Assembly: GCF_013376045.1 (NCBI RefSeq)
Contig: NZ_JABMJG010000006.1
Location: 62,001 to 126,000, forward strand
Source of the DNA: Variovorax sp. SG517
GTDB lineage: Bacteria; Pseudomonadota; Gammaproteobacteria; Burkholderiales; Burkholderiaceae_C
Length of the DNA: 64,000 nt
Reading direction: 5' to 3'
Below are positions 35,082-44,383 of the stretch, piece after piece; the stretch's first letter is position 1, and every line of letters starts with the position of its first letter. The notes beneath the pieces are model-generated. The model saw nothing but the letters and a program-made list of their open reading frames with translations, searched no databases and was not told the DNA's origin. A program made the translations under genes and the position numbers.

Positions 35082-35914
35082 GGCGCGTCCTCCTCGGCGA
35101 CCAGCAGCATCATGCCGAGCACCAGCAGCATCAGCAGCGAGACAGGGGCCGCGATGAGCCACGGCGCCTCTTCGTAGTGCGGAAGGAATTCGATCATCAT
35201 CAGTCCGAGCTCGGGTGTCGGCGGCTGCAGGCCCACGCCGATGAAGCCCAGCGCGGCCAGTGCGAGCACGGCCTGCGCGGTGCTGAACGCCAGCAGCGTC
35301 CCCAGCACGGGCGCCAGTGCCGGCATCAGGTGCCTGCGCAGGATGTAGGCGGCCCCAAAGCCCAGCAGTCGCGACGCCTGCACCGCGTCGCCTGCCAGCA
35401 CCGGCCGGCTCGCCACCCGGGCCACGCGAAAGTACTCGACCCACAGCGACAAGGACAGGCCGATGTACAGCGCCCAGTAACGCCCCGGTGCGAGCGCGGC
35501 GAACAGCAGCACGAGCAGCAGACCGGGCACCGAGAGCACCGCGTCGGCCAGCATGACCAGCGCTCGCTCGACGCGTCCGCCCCGCCAACTGGCGAGGACA
35601 CCCAGCAGCACGCCGGGGACGGCCGCACTCAGCGCCGCAACGCACGCGAGCCCCAGCGAGAGCCGGGCCGCATGGGCCAGGCGCGCGAGTACGCTGCGCC
35701 CGAACAGGTCGGTGCCCAGCCAGTGGGCCGCGCCGGGCGGCATCAGCGTATCGGCCAGGGTCTGGCGCGCCGGGTCGATGCCGATCGCGAACGGCCCCGC
35801 CAGCGCGAACACCGCCACCAGCGCAAGGATCGCGAAACCCGCACGGCGGCGCACCGCGACGCGCCGCGATGCACGACGGGCGAGCGCCGGAATGTCCATC
35901 AGGTTGGCGTTCAT
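35078..35914 (-). CDS. ABC transporter permease (DppC/NikC-like)
   Basis: 278 residues. A first helix (FAILALVAVFALAGPFAIGI) is followed by HWLGTDLFGRSVLARLAHAA, the typical HxxGTDxxGRDxxSR-like motif of the DppC family. Several further helices follow, and the EAA loop is seen at VQASRLLGFGAAYILRRHLM. Second subunit of the inner-membrane channel. It overlaps neighbours by 4 nt on both sides. Confidence 0.92.
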   Translation of the reverse strand: MNANLMDIPALARRASRRVAVRRRAGFAILALVAVFALAGPFAIGIDPARQTLADTLMPPGAAHWLGTDLFGRSVLARLAHAARLSLGLACVAALSAAVPGVLLGVLASWRGGRVERALVMLADAVLSVPGLLLVLLFAALAPGRYWALYIGLSLSLWVEYFRVARVASRPVLAGDAVQASRLLGFGAAYILRRHLMPALAPVLGTLLAFSTAQAVLALAALGFIGVGLQPPTPELGLMMIEFLPHYEEAPWLIAAPVSLLMLLVLGMMLLVAEEDAP

Positions 35915-36900
35915 GCCGTGCTCCCCGTGCGCCGGCGCGGGTCGAGCGCCAGGCATGCTGCATCCACCAGCAGATTGAAAGTGACGAACACGCCACCCAT
36001 GCACAGCGCGGTGCCCTGGATCATCGGCACGTCGCGACCGAAGACCGCATGCACCAGCGCGTGGCCGATCCCCGGCCAGGCGAACAGCGTCTCGACCACG
36101 ACCGCGCCTTCCACCAGGAAAACAGCCTGAACGCCCAGATAGGCCACCACGGGCGTCGCCGCCTGGCGCAGGCCATGGCGCACCAGCGCCTGCCGGTCCG
36201 AGAGCCCCTTGGTTCGGGCGAACTCGTAGGACGGGGACGCAGCCGCTTCGCGCATCGCGGCGCGGGTCACCCGCGCGAGCCCTGCGGCCAGCCCCAGGCC
36301 CAGCGTGAGCGCGGGCAGCAGCAGGCTGCCCGCATGGTCGTCCCCCGCGACGGGCAGCGCGCCGAGTTGCACGGCGACCAGCACCATCAGCAGGACAGCG
36401 AGCAGGAACGACGGAATGGCGCGCAGCACCACCGCCGACACCAGCGTGAGGCGGTCGATCCAGCCGCCCGGATGCAACCCCGACCAGATGCCCAGCGGAA
36501 GGCCGGCGGTGACGGCGATGAGCATCGAAGCCACCGCCAGGTCGACGGTGGCTCCCAACTGGTGTGCCACTTCGCGCCACACCGCATTGCCGGTGACCAG
36601 CGACGTGCCCAGATCGAAGCGGGCGATCTGCCCCCACCATTGCAGCAGGGCCAGCCACATGGGCCGGTCCAGCCCGAGCTCGCCGCGCACCGCGTCGGCC
36701 GCCGCGTTGTTCACCAGGTCGTAGCCATAGCGCCCTGCCGCGATGCGGGTCGCCATGTCGCCCGGCAGGAAGCGGGCCATGAAGAAGCAGACCGTGCCCA
36801 CCAGGAGCCCCAGTGCGACGATCTGCATGCAGCGACGCAGCAAGATGCCGGTCCAGGCGGTCGTGGTCGCGCCTGCCTTGTCGTTCGTGAGGTTGTTCAT
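35911..36900 (-). CDS. ABC transporter permease (DppB/NikB-like)
   Basis: 329 residues with about six membrane helices. The DppB family start (LLRRCMQIVALGLLVGTVCF, then FFMARFLPGD) is followed by RYDLVNNAAADA-type periplasmic sequence and LGLDRPMWLALLQWWGQIAR. The EAA loop is at YEFARTKGLSDRQALVRHGL. First subunit of the channel; the start overlaps the binding-protein stop by ATGA. Confidence 0.92.
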   Translation of the reverse strand: MNNLTNDKAGATTTAWTGILLRRCMQIVALGLLVGTVCFFMARFLPGDMATRIAAGRYGYDLVNNAAADAVRGELGLDRPMWLALLQWWGQIARFDLGTSLVTGNAVWREVAHQLGATVDLAVASMLIAVTAGLPLGIWSGLHPGGWIDRLTLVSAVVLRAIPSFLLAVLLMVLVAVQLGALPVAGDDHAGSLLLPALTLGLGLAAGLARVTRAAMREAAASPSYEFARTKGLSDRQALVRHGLRQAATPVVAYLGVQAVFLVEGAVVVETLFAWPGIGHALVHAVFGRDVPMIQGTALCMGGVFVTFNLLVDAACLALDPRRRTGSTA

Positions 36901-38453
36901 GCGCGCCACCTCATGGCGGTGAGTCGGTAGGACCGTTCCAGCGGATCGAGGCTCACGCCGGCCAGCCGTGGGCCGACTGCGACCTGCTGTCGATACCAGG
37001 CGATCGGAACGACCGGCAAGTTCGACTGGAGCTCGGCGGTGACCTGGGCCCACAGGCCGGCAGCGCGCTCCGGCGACGACGCGCCGTGCGTGAGTTCGGC
37101 GAGCGCTTCGACCAGCGCATCGCTGGTCCACCCCATCGCGCCCCAGTCGCCGCCCGCGGCACCGAAGTCTTGCATCAATGTGCCTGTGGGGTCCGGCACC
37201 GTCGCATAGTTGCGCGCGGCCAGGCCCAGCTGCAGGCTTCCGTCACGGTGACCCAGCGGAATGTCGCCCGAGTTGCCGATGTTGACCTGCACCGCAATGC
37301 CGGCCTGGCGCCACTGCTCCTGCAGCGCGGTGGCGATGAGAGGGAGTTCGGGCCGATCGGGAAAGGTGCGCAGCGACAACCGCAGCGGCCGCCCTGCGGC
37401 ATCGCGCAGGCCATCGGCACCGCGCTGCCAGCCGGCCTCGGACAACAGCCTTGCCGCGGTGGCCGGGTCGTGTGCGAGGGGCGCCAGCGCAAGGTTGTGC
37501 CAAGTCCCGAGCGTGGGGGGAAAGAGTTGCGTCGCCGCCAGTTCGGGGTCGCGCAACAGAGCCTTCGCGATGCCGGCGCGATCGATCGACAGGCTCAGCG
37601 CCTGTCGCACGCGCAGGTCTTTCAGCGCAGGCAGGCCGGCGTTGACCTTGAGGATTACCGTGCGCGGCAGCATCACGGTATCGATGCCGACCTTGCCACG
37701 CTTGCGCAGCCGCACGAGGCTGGCGGGATCGAGCCCGTAGGCCAGGTCGGCCTGCCCGCCTTCCGCCATCAGCGCACGGGTTTCGGGACGGCCGGCCGTC
37801 AGGTAGCGCACGCGCTCGATGGCCGGCTTCGCACCGTCGTAGCCTTCGAACGCCACGGCCTCCACCTGCTGCGGCGGGGCGAGCGATGCCACGCGGTAGG
37901 GACCGGTGCCGACGATGGCGCGCACGGCGCCATCGGGGCCATAGCTCGCGGGCGCGAGCACCATGGTGCTGCTGTGCGCGAGCAGCGCCGGCAAGCTCCC
38001 ATGGGACGATACCAGGCGGATCACGACAATGCCCGTGCCCTCGGCCTCCACCGACTTCACGGGCGCCACGCTCAGCAGCGCCGGTGCCATGCGCGCCGCC
38101 TGAAGGCAGCGCACGACCGCCGCGGCAGTCACCGGCGTGCCGTCGTGGAACCGTGCCGCCGGACGCAGCCAGAAACGCCATGCCAGGCCATCGGCCGAAA
38201 CCCGCCAGCGCTCGGCCAGGCCCGGCAACGGCGCACCGTCTTCGCGTGCCTCCATCAGCGTTTCCGTGATCTGCATGCGCGTGAAGATGTAGCCGCTGCT
38301 GGCCGGCGCGAGACCGCCGATCTCCCAGGGACCGACGATCTGCAGCGGCGCGCCTGCCGGTTGCGCCGGCGAGCCGGCCGAAGCCATGGCCGCCGGGCCG
38401 GCCAGACAGAGTTGGAGCGCTCGGCGGCGCGTGGGATGGATGGGCAATGTCAT
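36897..38453 (-). CDS. ABC importer solute-binding protein, family 5
   Basis: 518 residues. The twin-arginine-like N-terminus (HPTRRRALQLCLAG) precedes the family-5 fold: PLPGLAERWRVSADGLAWRF, FHDGTPVTAAAVV, IVGTGPYRVASL, and VRQALSLSIDRAGIAKALL. Family 5 proteins bind peptides, nickel and metallophores. The ATG lies one base after the TonB receptor stop, so the two are tightly coupled. This favours uptake of a chelate that needs an outer-membrane receptor. Confidence 0.92.
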   Translation of the reverse strand: MTLPIHPTRRRALQLCLAGPAAMASAGSPAQPAGAPLQIVGPWEIGGLAPASSGYIFTRMQITETLMEAREDGAPLPGLAERWRVSADGLAWRFWLRPAARFHDGTPVTAAAVVRCLQAARMAPALLSVAPVKSVEAEGTGIVVIRLVSSHGSLPALLAHSSTMVLAPASYGPDGAVRAIVGTGPYRVASLAPPQQVEAVAFEGYDGAKPAIERVRYLTAGRPETRALMAEGGQADLAYGLDPASLVRLRKRGKVGIDTVMLPRTVILKVNAGLPALKDLRVRQALSLSIDRAGIAKALLRDPELAATQLFPPTLGTWHNLALAPLAHDPATAARLLSEAGWQRGADGLRDAAGRPLRLSLRTFPDRPELPLIATALQEQWRQAGIAVQVNIGNSGDIPLGHRDGSLQLGLAARNYATVPDPTGTLMQDFGAAGGDWGAMGWTSDALVEALAELTHGASSPERAAGLWAQVTAELQSNLPVVPIAWYRQQVAVGPRLAGVSLDPLERSYRLTAMRWRA

Positions 38454-38454
38454 C

Positions 38455-40629
38455 TCAGAACTTGGCCTGCAGGCCGACGGTGATGGTGCGCGGCGTGCCG
38501 GGCGTGACCCAGACACGGCTGTACGAACTGCTGTAGTAGGTCTTGTCGAACAGGTTGTCGACGTCAAGGGTCGCGCGCAGGGTCGGGTTGATCCGCCAGT
38601 ACGCAACCAGCTTGGCGGTGGCGTAGGCCGGCAGGTCGAATGCGGGCGTGCCGGCTGAAGCTTCGGCCTGCGTGCGGGCTTGCCCGAGGCGCTTGCCCAC
38701 GTAGGTCAGGCCGCCGCCGACGCCGTAGCGCTGGCCGTTGGCAAAGCTGTCTTCGTAGACCGCGAGCACGCTGCCGTTGACGCGCGGCACGTTGAGCAGC
38801 CGGCCGCCAACCTCGAGGGTGTTGTCCTTCGTGACCTCCACGTCGTTGACCACCAGGCTCGCATTGACGCGCCAGTTCTTCGTGACCTGGCCCGAGAGGT
38901 CGAACTCCAGGCCCCGGCTGCGGACTTCTCCCGCGGCCGAGGAGTAGCCAGGGTTGAGGGGGTCGGCGGTCAGCACATTGCGCTTGCGGATGTCGAACAG
39001 CGCCGCGGTCGCACCCATGCGCTGGTCCGCGCTCTCCCACTTAGCGCCCAGTTCCAGCGCGCGGCCCTTCTCCGGCGCGAAACCGTTCGAGGCGACGTCG
39101 GAGCCGGTATTCGGCCTGAACGAGCGGCCCGCATTGGCATAGAAGGTCCATTGCGGCGCCGGCAGCCAGCTCACGCCGACGCGCGGCGATGTCGACGACG
39201 GCTCCTGGTCCGTCATGACGCCGTTCCTGCGGTTGAGCAGCGACTGGCGGTAGTTGTCCGCGCGCACGCCCGCAACGAGCCGCCATTCGGGCGAGAGCTT
39301 GATCGCGTCCTGCACGTAGAAGGCATGGTTGTGCTGGCGCTCCAGCGTGTCGGTGTTGGCCGTGGGCACCGGCTGAAGCTGGCCATAGACGGGGTTGTAG
39401 ATGTTGATCGCATAAGGCCGTGCGGTCGTCGGGTTCGCCCGCAGCATCAGCGTGTCCATGTCGAAGCGGAAGCTTTCCACGCCGAACAGGAGCTCGTGCT
39501 CGATGGCGCCCGTCTTCACATTGCCCTGCAGTTCGGCCTGCAGTGCCATGTCGTTCGAGCTGAAGTCGCGATAGCGCCGCTGGCGGGTCAGGTTGCCGCT
39601 GGCCAGCAGGGCCGTCGGCTCGGTGGAAAAGCCGTCGAGCGAAGTCTCGCGATACGACAGGCCCAGCCGGCTGCGCCATGCGGAACTCCATTCATGGGAC
39701 AGGATGAACTGGTGCGTCTGGTTCTTGACGGTCACGTCGCCGTCCGCCGGCTCCCCCAGAAAGCGGCTGCGCGGGATGGCGCCCAGCCGGTTGCCGACCG
39801 CCACCACGCCACGGTCGAGCGGCGTGGCATGGCGCAGGTATTCGCCCGAATACTCCAGCACCGTGTCGCGCCCGAGCTTCCAGGTGAAGGCCGGAGCGAT
39901 GACCTCTCGCTTGGCGCTCACGAAGTCGCGAAAGCTGTGGCGGTCTTCCACCGCCACGTTGAGCCGGTAGGCGAAGTCCTCGCCGATCGGCCCGGTGCTG
40001 TCGAAGGCGCCGCGCTTCAGGCCCTGGCTTCCCGCGTAGGCCTCGACCGAATTGGCGGATCTCCACAAGGGCCGCTTGGACACGATGTTCAGCGTGCCGC
40101 CAGGCTCGCTGCTGCCGTAGAGCGCGGCCGCGGTGCCCTTGAGGAACTCGATGCGTTCCACGCCGGCCAGGTCGCGTGGCGCGTTGAAACCCCGGTTCGA
40201 GGAAAAGCCGTTGAACAGCGTCGCCATGCCGGTGTTCTCGTTGCCGGAAAGTCCGCGGATGGCGATGTTGTCCCAGAGACCGCCGAAGTTGTTCTGGCGC
40301 GAGACACCGCCGACATAATCGAGCGTGTCGTCGAGCTTGGTGGCGCCCAGGTCATCGATGGCCTGGCGCGTGACGATGCGCACTGACTGCGGCAGTTCGC
40401 GCAGCGGCAGATCGCTCTTGGCGCCCGCGGCTTCCTCCGCATGGTAGGCGCCCGATTCGCTGCGGCCGACCACGTCGATGGGTTTGAGTTCGCCCTCGGC
40501 GGCAGGGCTGGCGCTGGAAGGCTGCGCGATGGCGGGACCCGCCACCAAAGCCGAAGCGGCCAGCGTGAGGGAAAGACGACGAACAAGGAGCGCGCGCGCG
40601 AATGCGCGCCCGGATGGAAAGGGAATCAT
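38455..40629 (-). CDS. TonB-dependent outer-membrane receptor
   Basis: 724 residues. Signal peptide (AASALVAGPAIAQ), plug domain with LPLRELPQSVRIVTRQAIDD and GVERIEFLKGTAAALYG (siderophore-receptor type), and a beta barrel ending ITVGLQAKF. The gene starts at the ATG 40629; the reading frame extends upstream only to a TTG. In this operon it passes its ligand to the family-5 ABC importer. I saw no Fur-type box in the 95 bp before it, and the DUF2946 gene lies upstream on the same strand. Confidence 0.93.
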   Translation of the reverse strand: MIPFPSGRAFARALLVRRLSLTLAASALVAGPAIAQPSSASPAAEGELKPIDVVGRSESGAYHAEEAAGAKSDLPLRELPQSVRIVTRQAIDDLGATKLDDTLDYVGGVSRQNNFGGLWDNIAIRGLSGNENTGMATLFNGFSSNRGFNAPRDLAGVERIEFLKGTAAALYGSSEPGGTLNIVSKRPLWRSANSVEAYAGSQGLKRGAFDSTGPIGEDFAYRLNVAVEDRHSFRDFVSAKREVIAPAFTWKLGRDTVLEYSGEYLRHATPLDRGVVAVGNRLGAIPRSRFLGEPADGDVTVKNQTHQFILSHEWSSAWRSRLGLSYRETSLDGFSTEPTALLASGNLTRQRRYRDFSSNDMALQAELQGNVKTGAIEHELLFGVESFRFDMDTLMLRANPTTARPYAINIYNPVYGQLQPVPTANTDTLERQHNHAFYVQDAIKLSPEWRLVAGVRADNYRQSLLNRRNGVMTDQEPSSTSPRVGVSWLPAPQWTFYANAGRSFRPNTGSDVASNGFAPEKGRALELGAKWESADQRMGATAALFDIRKRNVLTADPLNPGYSSAAGEVRSRGLEFDLSGQVTKNWRVNASLVVNDVEVTKDNTLEVGGRLLNVPRVNGSVLAVYEDSFANGQRYGVGGGLTYVGKRLGQARTQAEASAGTPAFDLPAYATAKLVAYWRINPTLRATLDVDNLFDKTYYSSSYSRVWVTPGTPRTITVGLQAKF

Positions 40630-40724
40630 GATGGCACTCGACAAGACACTGCCGCCGTGCGCTCAGCGGGCTCGGCAGCAGAATGACAAAGAGAAAAACG
40701 AGTCACGGCCCCGGCGGCGGGGCG

Positions 40725-41096
40725 TCAGGTCGATGCGTGCGGAGGATCCCGTGAGGCGAAGGGCCAGCTCTGAGGCCCGGGGACGAAGGTCAGTTCCCGC
40801 GCAGGCCGCAGCAAGGCCGCTGGCTGCACCGCTTCGAGGGCGAACGACAGCCGCGCCGGGGTGACCGCGTGGTGCACGTAGGCAAGGCACCACGCGCACA
40901 AGCCGCGGGCTTCCTCCTCATGCTCCGGAGATGCGGCGTCCAGGCCGGCTTCGGGAGCGGCACTCTGCGCCACGTCCACCATCGCCTGTCGAAGATGACC
41001 GGCCTCGTGCGCAGGCATCCCGATGGCCGCGTTGAAGAACACGGCCAGCAGCAGGAGCCGAAGGAAGCGCTGGAGTTGGAGGGGACGAAGGTGCAT
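40725..41096 (-). CDS. DUF2946-family periplasmic protein
   Basis: 123 residues. An N-terminal hydrophobic segment (LLLLAVFFNAAIGMPAH) is followed by acidic residues, then CAWCLAYVHHAV (CxxC and HH) and a tail with PFASRDPPHA. DUF2946 proteins often sit next to TonB receptors for copper or other metals, and the Cys/His motif suggests metal contact. It is the first gene of the import operon. A ribosome site is not clear. Confidence 0.85.
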   Translation of the reverse strand: MHLRPLQLQRFLRLLLLAVFFNAAIGMPAHEAGHLRQAMVDVAQSAAPEAGLDAASPEHEEEARGLCAWCLAYVHHAVTPARLSFALEAVQPAALLRPARELTFVPGPQSWPFASRDPPHAST

Positions 41097-41321
41097 GGCG
41101 AGGGCGAAGGATCATACCGTTGCGGTGCGATCGCACGGGCGGGACGCATGCGGTCCTCGGCATGAAGCGCGGACGGAGTATGGAGATTTCCGCATGGCCT
41201 TCCATACGCCATCGGCCGTATCGGATCGTGGGAGCCTCTGGGCTGCGTCGTGCGAATCAGGATCGAGGCGGCGCCGGCCGCTGGATTCCGCAATCGATGC
41301 CGGCACCGCGATCAGACCGGG

Positions 41322-41951
41322 TTAACGGCGCGGATCCAATCGATCCGATGCGGCATCCCACATCCCCATGGCGTCGGTCACGGCGTTCTCGATGACCGAG
41401 TAGCGGACGCGATCGCGCGCGAGGACCGAGATGCCCAGAAAGAAGCTGTCGAACGCTGCGGCCAGCGCAGTCGCGTTCGTGGACTCGCGCAGTTCCCCGC
41501 TCTCGATGCCTCGTTCCACGCACGAACGGAATCCGGTGCGGGTGCGGGTGCGCACATTTCGGAGCAGCTCGGTGATGGCCTCGCTGCCTGAGGAGCATGC
41601 GCCCATGACGCCCAGCGCGACCATGCAGCCTCTGGGATGCCCGGCCTCGCATTGCATCTTGGCCGACCGCTGCAGTGCAAGGTACACCGCCTCTCGCGGC
41701 GCAATCGAAGGATCGTGGAGGCTCCGGGTCACATGGCCATAGAACTTCATGTAGCGCTCGAGCGCTTCCTTGTACAACGCCTCCTTGGACTCGAATGCCG
41801 CATAGAAGCTCGGCGCGGCGATTCCCCCGCCGATGGCAGCCTTCAGCTGCGACAGCGAAGTCGATTCGAAGCCGTGCTCCCAGAACAGGTGCATGGCCGA
41901 GGTGAGTGCCGCATCGCGGTCGAACGTGCGTGGCCGGCCTCTTTGAGCCAT
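41322..41951 (-). CDS. TetR-family regulator
   Basis: 209 residues. The N-terminal HTH reads RTFDRDAALTSAMHLFWEHG and SLSQLKAAIGG, and the ligand domain includes GHPRGCMVALGVMGACSSGS, as in the YcdC/NemR-like group. GGAG lies 6 nt before the ATG at 41951, favouring it over an upstream ATG at 41957. It is divergent from the SnoaL-MFS unit. Three copies of the same palindrome lie between the genes (see operators), so it very probably represses both transcripts. Confidence 0.9.
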   Translation of the reverse strand: MAQRGRPRTFDRDAALTSAMHLFWEHGFESTSLSQLKAAIGGGIAAPSFYAAFESKEALYKEALERYMKFYGHVTRSLHDPSIAPREAVYLALQRSAKMQCEAGHPRGCMVALGVMGACSSGSEAITELLRNVRTRTRTGFRSCVERGIESGELRESTNATALAAAFDSFFLGISVLARDRVRYSVIENAVTDAMGMWDAASDRLDPRR

Positions 41952-41979
41952 GAACATCTCCGCCAGTCGAAAATTTACA

Positions 41980-41991
41980 TACTAATCGATA
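41980..41991. promoter_or_regulatory. TetR operator O1
   Basis: TACTAATCGATA, one of three related sites with consensus TACyrATyGrTA (ideal palindrome TACCGATCGGTA). It lies about 30 bp upstream of the tetR gene. Confidence 0.6.
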
Positions 41992-42074
41992 CATAAATTC
42001 CGGACAAGGCACGGTCTTCTGCGCTCGCTGATGCGCAACGCCGTTGACACGCATCCTCAGTCTCCCTATATTTG

Positions 42075-42086
42075 TACCGATCGATA
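42075..42086. promoter_or_regulatory. TetR operator O2
   Basis: TACCGATCGATA, flanked by TTTG and TTTAA. It lies about halfway between the divergent genes. Confidence 0.6.
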
Positions 42087-42213
42087 TTTAATTCGCGCGA
42101 TGCGGAGACAGTGGGACCGGGCCGGTCGAAGACGGGCCTCAGGACCTCTGCGCCGTCCGCGAGAGACCCCGATCCTCCCGCAGCACGAGCTGCTCTTTTT
42201 TCCGCTATTTATG

Positions 42214-42225
42214 TACCGATTGGTA
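42214..42225. promoter_or_regulatory. TetR operator O3
   Basis: TACCGATTGGTA, a near-perfect palindrome 55 bp upstream of the SnoaL gene. Read in opposite directions, O1 and O3 also share the flanking TTATGTA and a similar 3' side, which makes a shared regulator likely. A -10-like TATATT overlaps its right edge. Confidence 0.65.
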
Positions 42226-42280
42226 TATTTATTTGGTGCGATCACGGACGGTCCGCGCCAACCACTCATGGAGAACCTAC

Positions 42281-42754
42281 ATGTCAAAAGATCTTGAAGC
42301 TCGCCTGGATGCCATCGAAAGTCGCTTTGCCATCGATGCACTGATCGCCAACTACGCGGAGGCTTTCGACACCATGAACGAGGAGCTGCTCGCGACCCTG
42401 TGGCACCCCGACTCGCGGCTGCTGCTCGGTGCGAACGGAGACGCGGAGGGGCTCGATGCCATCCTGGCGCAAGCGCGCGTCAACATGAGGCGCATGCCGC
42501 ACATGCACCATTGGATGGCGAATGCACTGATCACGTTGGACGGCGACCGCGGCCACGGCGTGGTCGCGGCGAACTGCCTCTTCTACGACATCGAAAAGGG
42601 CCCTTTGCAGGTCAGCGGCCAGTACAGGGACATCTATGAACGAAGAAGCGGCCGGTGGGCCTTCCGCGAGCGCGTATTCGAGACGCATTTCGCCACGCCG
42701 TTGCAGAACTGGGTTCCGGTCGCGGGCACCGAACGCTTTGGCCGTCCCGCCTGA
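42281..42754 (+). CDS. SnoaL-like (nuclear transport factor 2 fold) protein
   Basis: 157 residues: LDAIESRFAIDALIANYAEA, FDTMNEELLATLWHPD, and RRMPHMHHWMANALITLDG. Small cone-shaped fold that hosts lyases, isomerases or dehydratases of diverse small molecules. The ATG at 42281 follows GGAGA. It lies 23 bp before the MFS gene and is probably cotranscribed, the pair forming a TetR-controlled detoxification or efflux unit. Confidence 0.85.
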   Translation: MSKDLEARLDAIESRFAIDALIANYAEAFDTMNEELLATLWHPDSRLLLGANGDAEGLDAILAQARVNMRRMPHMHHWMANALITLDGDRGHGVVAANCLFYDIEKGPLQVSGQYRDIYERRSGRWAFRERVFETHFATPLQNWVPVAGTERFGRPA

Positions 42755-42777
42755 TGGGCGCTCCAGGAGCTCGAACC

Positions 42778-44214
42778 ATGCAGACGAAGAACCCGGATAC
42801 GCGCCGCTGGCTGGCCTTCGCGGTGTTGCTGGTGGGGGCATTTCTGCCTCCACTGGATTTCTTCATCGTCAACGTCGCCCTGCCGTCCATCCGCGGCGAC
42901 CTCGGTACAAGCGCGGCAGAACTGCAACTGGTGATTTCCGGGTATGCCGCAGCCTACGCGGTGTTCCTCATCACCGGCGGCCGGCTGGGAGACCTCTTCG
43001 GCCGGCGGCGAGTGTTCCTGGCGGGGATCACCGGCTTCGGGCTGACGTCGCTGCTGTGCGGCCTCGCGAGCTCGCCTTCGATGCTGATCGTCGGGCGGGT
43101 GCTTCAGGGCCTGAGCGCCGCGGCCATGGCGCCCCAGGGGCTGGCGTCCATCCACGCCCTGTTTCCGGTGCAGGAGCGCTCGCGCGCGCTGGGGCTCTAC
43201 GGCGCCGCCGTCGGGTTCGCGGCAGTGGTCGCGCAGGCACTGGGCGGCGCGTTGATCTCCGCAGACATCCTGGACCTTCAATGGCGCATCATCTTCCTCA
43301 TCAACCTGCCGGTGGTGGCCGCCGTCCTGATCGGTGGACTGCCGTTGCTGCCCGATGCCCGCGGCGACAGTCCGGCGCCGATCGACTGGGGCGGCGTGCT
43401 GCTGTGCGCGCTCACGCTGGGTCTGCTGATCGTGCCCCTGGTGGAAGGACGCGAGCGCGGCTGGCCATGGTGGGCATGCGCGATGCTCCTCGCGATGCCT
43501 GTGGCCGGCCTCTGCTTCTGGCGCTACGAAAGGGCATTCGCCCGACGAGGCGGAGTGCCCCTCGTCAGCGTGGACCTGGTGCGCATGCCCGGCCTGATGA
43601 GCGGTCTGGCCGGCGTTCTCTTCTTCTACGTGGTCTCCGCGTTCTTCCTGGTGTTCTCCGTCTACCTTCAATCGGCGCTCGGCCTGGATCCCCTGGCGAC
43701 CGGACTGGTGTTCCTGCCGTTCGGCGTCGGCTTCTTCATCGGGCCGTTGACGACGCCGCTGGCCGTCCGCATCTTCGGCGGCTGGGTTCCGGCGATCGGG
43801 ATGCTGTTCGAGGTGGCGGGTTGCCTGTACCTCGCCGCGCTGGTGGCGCAGGCGCCCGCGCAAATGCCTGCTCAACTGCCGTTGATGGTTGCGGTCGGCC
43901 TCCTCGGCTTTGGCCAGGGCTGGGCGCTGCCGACCCTCGTACGCTCCGTCATCGATCGTGCGCCGGCGACCGGCTCGGGGATGATCGCCGGCCTCACGAA
44001 TTCGGCCTTGCAGATCAGTGCGGCCTTGGGCGTGGCCGTCATCGGCGGGGTCTTCTTCAGCATCGCAGGTGATTCACCCGACCCGATGTCCATGGCGAAG
44101 GCATTGATCGCGGCCATGCTGTGCACCGGGGCCAGCCTGGCCCTCGCGGCCGTGCTCTCCGTGGTGGCTTCGAAGTCGAGCATCCAGGCCGCTCCACGGC
44201 CCATGCCGCGTTGA
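42778..44214 (+). CDS. MFS drug exporter (DHA2/EmrB-QacA type)
   Basis: 478 residues with about 14 membrane helices. LDFFIVNVALPSIRGDL is the DHA2 motif D1 (LDxTIVNVALP-like), and GGRLGDLFGRRRVFLAG motif A. Further helices follow to ALIAAMLCTGASLALAAVL. Proton-driven efflux of a toxic organic molecule is expected. AGGAG lies 8 nt before the ATG. Confidence 0.92.
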   Translation: MQTKNPDTRRWLAFAVLLVGAFLPPLDFFIVNVALPSIRGDLGTSAAELQLVISGYAAAYAVFLITGGRLGDLFGRRRVFLAGITGFGLTSLLCGLASSPSMLIVGRVLQGLSAAAMAPQGLASIHALFPVQERSRALGLYGAAVGFAAVVAQALGGALISADILDLQWRIIFLINLPVVAAVLIGGLPLLPDARGDSPAPIDWGGVLLCALTLGLLIVPLVEGRERGWPWWACAMLLAMPVAGLCFWRYERAFARRGGVPLVSVDLVRMPGLMSGLAGVLFFYVVSAFFLVFSVYLQSALGLDPLATGLVFLPFGVGFFIGPLTTPLAVRIFGGWVPAIGMLFEVAGCLYLAALVAQAPAQMPAQLPLMVAVGLLGFGQGWALPTLVRSVIDRAPATGSGMIAGLTNSALQISAALGVAVIGGVFFSIAGDSPDPMSMAKALIAAMLCTGASLALAAVLSVVASKSSIQAAPRPMPR

Positions 44215-44347
44215 GGCTCGGCCGTTGTCGGCTGCACAAAGGAATTCCAATGCTTTCTTCTCGCGACGGCTGCGCCACTGCGTTTCGCTGCTTGCAGCCG
44301 CATCAGGCATCGCCGCATCTTCGCCCGCGCCATGGGCTTCGCGGCCC

Positions 44348-44377
44348 TTGACTTGTCGACCAACTAGTAGATAGACT
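44348..44377 (+). promoter_or_regulatory. TetR promoter and operator (leaderless start)
   Basis: TTGACT (44348-44353), 18-bp spacer, TAGACT (44372-44377). The gene's ATG at 44384 is only 6 nt past the -10, so transcription would start at or next to the first codon. The 15-bp word CAACTAGTAGATAGA (44361-44375) lies between the boxes and recurs exactly at 45034-45048. Confidence 0.6.
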
Positions 44378-44383
44378 GAAGCC

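Noticed and set aside
40630..40724. A Fur box before the TonB receptor.
   Set aside because: I compared the 95 bp with the usual GATAATGATAATCATTATC pattern and saw no acceptable match.
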